56,868 nt of DNA from Betaproteobacteria bacterium (GTDB lineage Bacteria; Pseudomonadota; Gammaproteobacteria; Burkholderiales; Burkholderiaceae_E). The first letter of the stretch is position 1. Every line of letters starts with the position of its first letter. Positions 51,848 to 56,868 of the stretch are shown here, piece after piece. The stretch lies in contig JAGWVN010000012.1 of assembly GCA_018970865.1 (NCBI GenBank), forward strand, positions 1 through 56,868, read 5' to 3'. Made by a program: the position numbers and the translations under genes. The notes under the pieces were generated by a model. It saw nothing but the letters and a program-made list of their open reading frames with translations, was not told the origin of the DNA and made no database searches.

Positions 51848-51913
51848 TTAAGTATTCCTGAATCGGAAGCCTGAAATAAGTGAATTTACCTGTTTCTCGC
51901 GGCTGCCTACAGT
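51843..51913 (+). promoter_or_regulatory. cbbR-cbbL intergenic control region
   Basis: This is an AT-rich island in GC-rich DNA. TTCA-N12-TGAA (51843-51862) is a LysR-type dyad that overlaps the cbbR start. Further on, TTTACC (51885-51890) and TACAGT (51908-51913), 17 nt apart, form a weak sigma-70-like promoter for cbbL. The pattern fits CbbR activation of cbbL with self-repression of cbbR. Both boxes match consensus in 4 of 6 positions. Confidence 0.5.
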
Positions 51914-51949
51914 GCCGTCACCCCACCCGACACCCGACGGAGCCTCCCG

Positions 51950-53392
51950 ATGAGCGAACCGACCCAGATCACCGACGCGAAGAAGCGCTACAGCGCGGGC
52001 GTGCTCAAGTACAAGCAGATGGGCTACTGGATGCCCGACTACCAGCCGATCGACACCGACACGATCTGCCTGTTCCGCATCACGCCGCAGGACGGTGTCG
52101 ATCCGGAAGAAGCCGCCGCGGCGGTCGCGGGCGAGTCGTCCACCGCCACCTGGACCGTGGTCTGGACCGATCGGCTCACCGCCTGCGACAGCTACCGCGC
52201 CAAGGCCTACAAGGTGGAGCCGGTGCCGGGCAATCCTGGCCAGTACTTCGCCTGGGTGGCCTACGACCTGATCCTCTTCGAGGAGGGGTCGATCGCCAAC
52301 ATGACCGCCTCGCTGATCGGCAATGTGTTCTCGTTCAAGCCGCTGAAGGCGGCGCGCCTCGAGGACATCCGCATCCCGGTGGCCTATGTGAAGACCTTCA
52401 AGGGTCCGCCCACCGGCCTGATCGTCGAGCGCGAGCGACTGGACAAGTTCGGCCGACCGCTGCTGGGCGCGACCACCAAGCCCAAGCTCGGCCTGTCGGG
52501 GCGCAACTACGGCCGCGTGATCTACGAGGGCCTCAAGGGCGGCCTCGATTTCATGAAGGACGACGAGAACATCAACAGCCAGCCCTTCATGCACTGGCGC
52601 GACCGCTTCCTGTTCGTGATGGACGCGGTCAACAAGGCGCAGGCGGTCACCGGCGAGGTGAAGGGCAGCTACCTGAACATCACCGCCGGCACCATGGAAG
52701 CGATGTACGAGCGGGCCGAGTTCGCCAAGGAGCTCGGGCAGCCGATCATCATGCACGACTACATCACCGGTGGCTTCACGGCCAACACCGGTCTGGCGAA
52801 GTGGTGCCGCAAGAACGGCATGCTGCTCCACATCCACCGCGCCATGCACGCGGTGATCGACCGCCATCCCAAGCACGGCATCCACTTCCGAGTGCTGGCC
52901 AAGTGCCTGCGTCTCTCTGGTGGTGACCAGCTTCACACCGGCACCGTGGTGGGCAAGCTCGAAGGCGACCGTCAGTCGACCCTCGGCTACATCGACCAGC
53001 TGCGCGAATCGTTCGTTCCCGAAGATCGCAGCCGCGGCAACTTCTTCGACCAGGACTGGGGCTCGATGGGCGGTGTGTTCGCCGTGGCCTCCGGCGGTAT
53101 CCACGTGTGGCACATGCCGGCCCTCGTCGCCATCTTCGGCGATGACTCCGTGCTCCAGTTCGGTGGTGGCACCCACGGTCACCCCTGGGGTTCAGCCGCT
53201 GGCGCCGCCGCCAACCGCGTGGCTCTGGAAGCCTGCGTGAAGGCCCGTAACGCCGGTCGCGAGATTGAGAGGGAAGGCCGCGACATCCTCACCGAGGCCG
53301 CCCGTCACAGCCCCGAGCTGGCGATCGCCCTCGAGACCTGGAAGGAGATCAAGTTCGAGTTCGACACCGTCGACAAGCTCGACGTCCACTGA
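51950..53392 (+). CDS. cbbL: RuBisCO large subunit, chimeric: form IC N-terminal half, cyanobacterial form IA C-terminal half
   Basis: The 480-aa open frame is intact. Residues 1-252 are red-type form [59 protein letters not shown] and [11 protein letters not shown] with the carbamylated Lys (K203). From about 264 the protein is green-type form IA in its alpha-cyanobacterial version: [81 protein letters not shown]. The shared [11 protein letters not shown] (253-263) joins them. SMGGVF (373, Gly where Pro is usual) is an extra oddity. GGAG lies 7 nt before the ATG. An assembly join is likelier than a natural hybrid; function as written is doubtful. Confidence 0.95.
   Translation: MSEPTQITDAKKRYSAGVLKYKQMGYWMPDYQPIDTDTICLFRITPQDGVDPEEAAAAVAGESSTATWTVVWTDRLTACDSYRAKAYKVEPVPGNPGQYFAWVAYDLILFEEGSIANMTASLIGNVFSFKPLKAARLEDIRIPVAYVKTFKGPPTGLIVERERLDKFGRPLLGATTKPKLGLSGRNYGRVIYEGLKGGLDFMKDDENINSQPFMHWRDRFLFVMDAVNKAQAVTGEVKGSYLNITAGTMEAMYERAEFAKELGQPIIMHDYITGGFTANTGLAKWCRKNGMLLHIHRAMHAVIDRHPKHGIHFRVLAKCLRLSGGDQLHTGTVVGKLEGDRQSTLGYIDQLRESFVPEDRSRGNFFDQDWGSMGGVFAVASGGIHVWHMPALVAIFGDDSVLQFGGGTHGHPWGSAAGAAANRVALEACVKARNAGREIEREGRDILTEAARHSPELAIALETWKEIKFEFDTVDKLDVH
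52706..52738. other. Junction of form IC (betaproteobacterial) and form IA (cyanobacterial) sequence
   Basis: These 33 nt encode [11 protein letters not shown], common to both RuBisCO families. Upstream residues fit only form IC ([16 protein letters not shown]). Downstream residues fit only form IA ([11 protein letters not shown]; form IC has a V-I-V-M-I-D-L type segment here). Wobble-position T becomes more frequent a little later, from about 52910 (CGT CTC TCT GGT GGT), so a second, nearer-to-cyanobacterial step there is possible. Confidence 0.8.
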
Positions 53393-53400
53393 TCGACCAA

Positions 53401-53449
53401 GCCTGCAGTGGGAGCCATGGCCTGAGGCCCAGGCTCCCTGCCGGCAGGC
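53401..53449 (+). other. Structured spacer between cbbL and cbbS
   Basis: A stem GGGAGCC / GGCTCCC (53410-53416 with 53432-53438) encloses a second stem GGCC-TGA-GGCC. GCCTGC (53401-53406) can pair with GCAGGC (53444-53449), or CCTGCCGGCAGG can fold alone. No T-run follows. It may stabilise or process the cbbL-cbbS message. This belongs to the cyanobacterial part of the window. Confidence 0.45.
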
Positions 53450-53491
53450 TGGCGAATTGATGCCCATTCACCCTTCACATTAAGGATCCCC

Positions 53492-53833
53492 ATGCCCTTC
53501 AAGAGCACCGTGGGTGACTATCAAACAGTCGCCACCCTGGAGACCTTCGGCTTCCTCCCGCCGATGACTCAGGACGAGATCTACGACCAGATTGCTTACA
53601 TCATTGCCCAGGGTTGGAGCCCCCTGGTCGAACACGTTCACCCCAGCCGCTCGATGGCGACCTACTGGTCGTACTGGAAGCTTCCCTTCTTCGGCGAGAA
53701 GGATCTCGGAGTGATCGTGAGCGAACTCGAAGCCTGCCATCGCGCTTACCCCGACCATCACGTGCGCCTCGTCGGTTACGACGCCTACACCCAGAGCCAG
53801 GGCGCCTGCTTCGTGGTTTTCGAAGGCCGTTGA
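53492..53833 (+). CDS. cbbS: RuBisCO small subunit, alpha-cyanobacterial form IA
   Basis: The 113-aa small subunit caps the large-subunit octamer in the L8S8 enzyme. MPFKSTVGDYQTVATLETF, FLPPMTQDEIYDQIAYIIAQ, WKLPFFGEKDLGVIV and VGYDAYTQSQGACFVVFEGR are close to Prochlorococcus/Synechococcus sequences as I remember them and unlike proteobacterial form IA (which starts MAEMQDYKQSL) or form IC small subunits. AAGGA lies 5 nt before the ATG. Wobble T/A use is higher than in genes before 52,700. Confidence 0.97.
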   Translation: MPFKSTVGDYQTVATLETFGFLPPMTQDEIYDQIAYIIAQGWSPLVEHVHPSRSMATYWSYWKLPFFGEKDLGVIVSELEACHRAYPDHHVRLVGYDAYTQSQGACFVVFEGR

Positions 53834-54095
53834 GCCAGTGCGGCGGTTCTGGCACGCCAGGTCCGCCCCACCCCCAAACCAACCAGTGGAATCGTTCAGA
53901 AATCCCGCCCCTCATTGCGGCGGCGGGATTCTCTGGGATTGATCTCAATCATTCGCGAGTTCCCAAGGCCAGAGATGGCTCTGTCTGCCCCAGCGTTTGC
54001 TGTGGCTGCAGTCACCCTCCTGGCCGTTCCGTGAGCATCACGGCTGCGTAGACATCCCGACGTCCCGACGTCGTTCTTCCTTATTCCGGGCGGAC
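53834..54095 (+). other. cbbS-csoS2 spacer with hairpins
   Basis: No gene is supported in these 262 nt. The main element is a perfect 9-bp stem AATCCCGCC / GGCGGGATT (53901-53909 with 53922-53930, 12-nt loop), placed like an attenuator 68 nt after cbbS. A second small stem CCGTGA-GCA-TCACGG lies at 54029-54043. The direct repeat CCCGACGTCCCGACGT is just before csoS2. Partial termination here could set a higher RuBisCO-to-CsoS2 ratio; this is inference. Confidence 0.45.
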
Positions 54096-56444
54096 ATGGC
54101 CAGCACTTCCACCAGCACCTCTAGCCGTCAGGCTGCTCTGGAGCGCCGCAAGGCCCTCACCGATGGCGGCAAGAAAGCCTCTGGCCGTTTCGCCTCCACC
54201 CCCGGACGCACCCGGGGGGCCAGCGACGCGCGGCCCACCCGCACCGTGACCCCTGACGTTGCTCCTACCCCCACGCCAGTGGTGAGCGCCCCTCCCGCCC
54301 CGCAGCGCAGCCTGAGCGCCCCGTCCAGCCCGAGGTCTGCACCCAGCCGCGTGGCCAATCCGAGCCGTGATCTGGTGCTTGCCCGCCGTGAGGCCCTCGC
54401 CAAGCGCGGCAAGCGCGCCGACACCTCCCGCGACCGCACCCGCACCGAGGCGAACCGTGCCGCCGCCAGCACTCCCGCCCCGGCCGCCGCACCTGCGGCA
54501 GCTCCCGTGCTCGCAGCCAAGGTTCCCAGCCTCTCTCTATCCACCCCCGCCTCATCGCGGGCGGTCAGCAGCGAGCGGCGCACCGCCCCGAAGCGCAGCG
54601 CCGTGCACAACCCCAGCCGAGCGTTGGTGCTGGCACGCCGCGAAGCTCTCTCCAAGCGCGGAAAGTCGTCGAACGCCAGCACCAGCTCCATTGCCACAAG
54701 CGTGGCGCGTCAAAGCAATCCCGACCTCAGCAGCCGCGAACTCGCCCAGAAGGTACGGGAGCTGAAATGCAAGGTCGGTTCCGCCGGCACCCCTCGCAAT
54801 GGTGGTGGAAGCCGTCCAACCGGGCCCAATCGTCATGGTGCGCGCCAGGCCGCCGCTGCCGATGCCACCTGGAAGGTGGGCGTGAGCGAAACCCTCGGCG
54901 GCCAGACCGTGACCGGCACGCAGGCCAACCGCTCGATCAAGACCACCGGTAACGAAGCGGCCACCTGCCGCACGATCACCGGCACCGAATATCTCGGCGC
55001 CGAGGTGTTCCAGACCTTCTGCCAGAGCGAGGCTCCAAGTCGCCAGCCAGCCAAGGTGCGCGTGAGCGCCACCAGCCACGGCAACCGGGTGACCGGAAAC
55101 GAAGTGGGCCGTTCGGAGAAGGTGACCGGCGATGAGCCCGGCACCTGCAAGCTCGTAACAGGCACCGAGTATGTGTCCGCCAACCAGGATGCCGCTTACT
55201 GCGGCGTGCAACAGACCAGCCCCCGGAAGGTGGGCCTTGCCCAGACCAGCGGAGGACGGCCGGTCTCCGGCGTGATGGTGGGCCGCTCCGAGAAGGTGAC
55301 AGGCAACGAGGCCGGTGCCACTCGTCTGCTGACCGGCGATCAATATGTCACTGAGGCCCAGGAGGTGGCAGGGCGCACCCCAACGAAGGTGGCGAACCTG
55401 CAGACCCTGCGCGGTACCAGCGTGACTGGCACCCATGTTGGCCGCAGCCAGCTTGTGACTGGTGATGAACCGGGCAGCTGCCGGATCATCACCGGCGACG
55501 AATACATCGGTACCCAGCAGTACGACCGCTTCTGCGGCGGACGTCCCGCTCCAGAGGCCGCCAAGGTGGGCTTCAGTGTGACCCCCCGTCGCCAGGTGGT
55601 GAGTGGCACCCGCACCGGCCGATCGGAGAAGGTGACCGGTGATGAACCCGGCACCTGCAAGACCGTTACCGGCACTCCCTATGCCGGCCTCGATGAAGCC
55701 GGCAGCTTCTGCTCCACCCGGCAGGTCGAAGCGGTGCGTCAGCGCACCCCGGTTCGCATGGGAACGGTGATGACCGGCATCCAGCCCGGCATCGGTGGGG
55801 TGATGACGGGCGCCAGCAAGGGCGCCTGTGAAGACGTGACCGGAACCCCCTACGTGGGTCCCGACCAGCTGGCAGCCTCCTGCGCAGCCGGCGTCGGTGA
55901 TGCCGATTACCCCCAGCCCCTCCAGGAAGCGCCCTGGCAGCAGTTCAGCGTGCAGTCGCCCGCGCGAGCCGCTCAGATCGAGCGTGAGCGCAGCGGTTCG
56001 GTGACCGGGAGCACCTATGAGATCGGCGGTCGCATCACCGGCCCATTCGATATGGCCAGCGGCAAGGTGACCGGCACCGAACAGTTCCGCCACGAGCGCC
56101 GCAGCTCCCAGCCCGCGCTCGCTCCCGTTCTGGCGGCACCCGCGCCGACCGACCCCAGCGGCCGCCCTGTCTCCCGGGTCACCGGCGAGGGTTCCGGCAA
56201 CCGCATCACCGGCGATGACTGGGATCGAGGCGACCGGGTGACGGGGACCGAAGGAGTCTCTGCACGCCGCCGCAATCCCAGCCGCAGCGGTGCCGCTGGC
56301 ACGGGGACCGGCCGTACTGCCATGGCCCCCTTCCAGCCGAAGCGCAACGAGGATCTGCCCCAACCCGTGAGCCGCGTCACCGGATCCAGCGGCAACACCG
56401 CCAATGGATCGCTGATCACGGTTTCAGGCGGCGCTCGGGGCTGA
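54096..56444 (+). CDS. csoS2: Carboxysome assembly scaffold CsoS2, alpha-cyanobacterial
   Basis: The 782-aa intrinsically disordered scaffold links RuBisCO to the alpha-carboxysome shell. The N-region has four short basic helices that bind RuBisCO: 11-27 (RQAALERRKALTDGGKK), 91-107, 175-191 and a degenerate 213-227. The middle region has six repeats of about 50 residues (260-309, 320-369, 378-425, 431-480, 490-539, 553-596) with VTG/ITG triplets and conserved Cys. The third repeat lacks both Cys. The C-region (617-782) has spaced VTG/ITG motifs and ends LITVSGGARG, the shell-contact peptide. I chose ATG 54096, since ASTSTSTSSRQAALERRKAL is family-like. csoS3 starts 7 nt later. Confidence 0.96.
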   Translation: MASTSTSTSSRQAALERRKALTDGGKKASGRFASTPGRTRGASDARPTRTVTPDVAPTPTPVVSAPPAPQRSLSAPSSPRSAPSRVANPSRDLVLARREALAKRGKRADTSRDRTRTEANRAAASTPAPAAAPAAAPVLAAKVPSLSLSTPASSRAVSSERRTAPKRSAVHNPSRALVLARREALSKRGKSSNASTSSIATSVARQSNPDLSSRELAQKVRELKCKVGSAGTPRNGGGSRPTGPNRHGARQAAAADATWKVGVSETLGGQTVTGTQANRSIKTTGNEAATCRTITGTEYLGAEVFQTFCQSEAPSRQPAKVRVSATSHGNRVTGNEVGRSEKVTGDEPGTCKLVTGTEYVSANQDAAYCGVQQTSPRKVGLAQTSGGRPVSGVMVGRSEKVTGNEAGATRLLTGDQYVTEAQEVAGRTPTKVANLQTLRGTSVTGTHVGRSQLVTGDEPGSCRIITGDEYIGTQQYDRFCGGRPAPEAAKVGFSVTPRRQVVSGTRTGRSEKVTGDEPGTCKTVTGTPYAGLDEAGSFCSTRQVEAVRQRTPVRMGTVMTGIQPGIGGVMTGASKGACEDVTGTPYVGPDQLAASCAAGVGDADYPQPLQEAPWQQFSVQSPARAAQIERERSGSVTGSTYEIGGRITGPFDMASGKVTGTEQFRHERRSSQPALAPVLAAPAPTDPSGRPVSRVTGEGSGNRITGDDWDRGDRVTGTEGVSARRRNPSRSGAAGTGTGRTAMAPFQPKRNEDLPQPVSRVTGSSGNTANGSLITVSGGARG

Positions 56445-56451
56445 TCCGCTG

Positions 56452-56868
56452 ATGCCCCGTCGACCAGCCACAACCAGTCGCCCCCTGGCCCCTTCCGCGT
56501 CTCGGCGGCGCCCGGACGTCACAGGCGGAACCCTGGGGGAACGGGTAGCGGCTGTTCGCCGCGGGGAAAGGCTCTCCCCGGCAGGTGCCACCGGCTCTGT
56601 CACACTGCGTCCTTCCAGCGAGCCCCCCGTCCGACGCTTCGAAGGGCGCGGATCCCGCTCCGCCACCCAGGGGCTTCATCCCCTCACCGATGCCAACGGC
56701 AACGCACGCCTGCATGCCTACGACTGCCGTACCAAGGAAGCCTTCGACCGAATCGTGCCTGTGCTCAAGCGCATTTCGGCGCTGCAGCACGAAAGTGATT
56801 TCGTAAGCCAGGCCCAGCAACTTGCCCGTGCGGAACTGGGCTGTGAGGTGCCACTGCCGATTCTCGAA
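56452..56868 (+). CDS. csoS3: Carboxysomal carbonic anhydrase CsoS3/CsoSCA, N-terminal part (partial)
   Basis: From ATG 56452 the frame stays open for 139 codons to the window edge. A basic, disordered N-terminus (PRRPATTSRPLAPSASRRR) is followed by HPLTDANGNARLHAYD, CRTKEAFDRIVPVLKRISAL and FVSQAQQLARAELGCEVP. This fits the start of the epsilon/beta-type carbonic anhydrase of alpha-carboxysomes in Synechococcus/Cyanobium. The zinc-binding catalytic domain lies beyond the window. It directly follows csoS2, the conserved cso order. Confidence 0.9.
   Translation, partial: MPRRPATTSRPLAPSASRRRPDVTGGTLGERVAAVRRGERLSPAGATGSVTLRPSSEPPVRRFEGRGSRSATQGLHPLTDANGNARLHAYDCRTKEAFDRIVPVLKRISALQHESDFVSQAQQLARAELGCEVPLPILE

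Noticed and set aside
54096-56444. Programmed frameshifting in csoS2, as known in some proteobacteria
   Set aside because: I saw no convincing slippery heptamer with downstream structure, and alpha-cyanobacteria generally make only the long form.
54096-56444. Tandem repeats in csoS2 as a possible CRISPR or satellite array
   Set aside because: They are protein-level repeats of a known scaffold, imperfect in DNA, in frame, and without spacer structure.
51950-56868. A new native carboxysome system of a betaproteobacterium
   Set aside because: The cso genes are of cyanobacterial type and the join lies inside a conserved segment of cbbL. Without spanning reads, an assembly chimera explains it more simply.

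Overview
The window is GC-rich DNA. From position 1 to about 52,700 it reads as the chromosome of a betaproteobacterium, most likely Burkholderiales. The order rnc-era-recO-pdxJ-acpS-nagZ-uvrC-pgsA-tRNA-Gly-tRNA-Cys, the beta-oxidation, RND and parvulin genes, and a divergently placed cbbR next to a red-type (form IC) RuBisCO large-subunit start all fit that group. From about 52,740 to the end the sequence is alpha-cyanobacterial (Synechococcus/Cyanobium-like): the C-terminal half of a green-type form IA CbbL, then cbbS, csoS2 and the start of csoS3 (carboxysomal carbonic anhydrase).

The switch lies inside one continuous open reading frame, cbbL. Residues 1-252 are form IC and residues from about 264 are cyanobacterial form IA. 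The join falls in a stretch, [11 protein letters not shown] (nt 52706-52738), that both families share. A mixed-sample assembly join in a conserved k-mer is the most economical explanation. Real recombination or transfer would be remarkable and can be tested with spanning reads. I therefore do not present the carboxysome genes as belonging to the betaproteobacterium.

Regions: (1) 1-6389, housekeeping genes, mostly with 4-nt overlaps. (2) 6418-6700, a near-perfect sigma-70 promoter, tRNA-Gly(GCC), a terminator and tRNA-Cys(GCA). (3) 6701-11794, a periplasmic binding protein and a large hybrid histidine kinase (two receivers, Hpt) that look like one sensory unit. (4) 11839-19567, a cupin, an orphan selA, a putative catabolic run (CoA transferase, D-aminoacylase-type amidohydrolase, alpha/beta hydrolase, SDR) and an exported protein of unknown function. 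(5) 19634-23769, a ppc-phosphofructokinase operon. (6) 23992-35747, two RND efflux systems: a permease-adaptor pair without an outer-membrane channel, and a full adaptor-permease-channel operon that ends in an acyl-CoA carboxylase beta subunit. (7) 35959-40795, an MFS exporter, a TadA-acetyltransferase fusion, parvulin, BolA, YciB, a 42-aa basic protein and MsrB. (8) 40933-50940, a fatty-acid activation, beta-oxidation and lipid cluster ending in an acetyltransferase-lipase fusion. (9) 50849-56868, cbbR, the chimeric cbbL, and the cyanobacterial cbbS-csoS2-csoS3.

No CRISPR array, insertion sequence, prophage or defence system was seen. All family assignments come from reading motifs and lengths; no database search was run.
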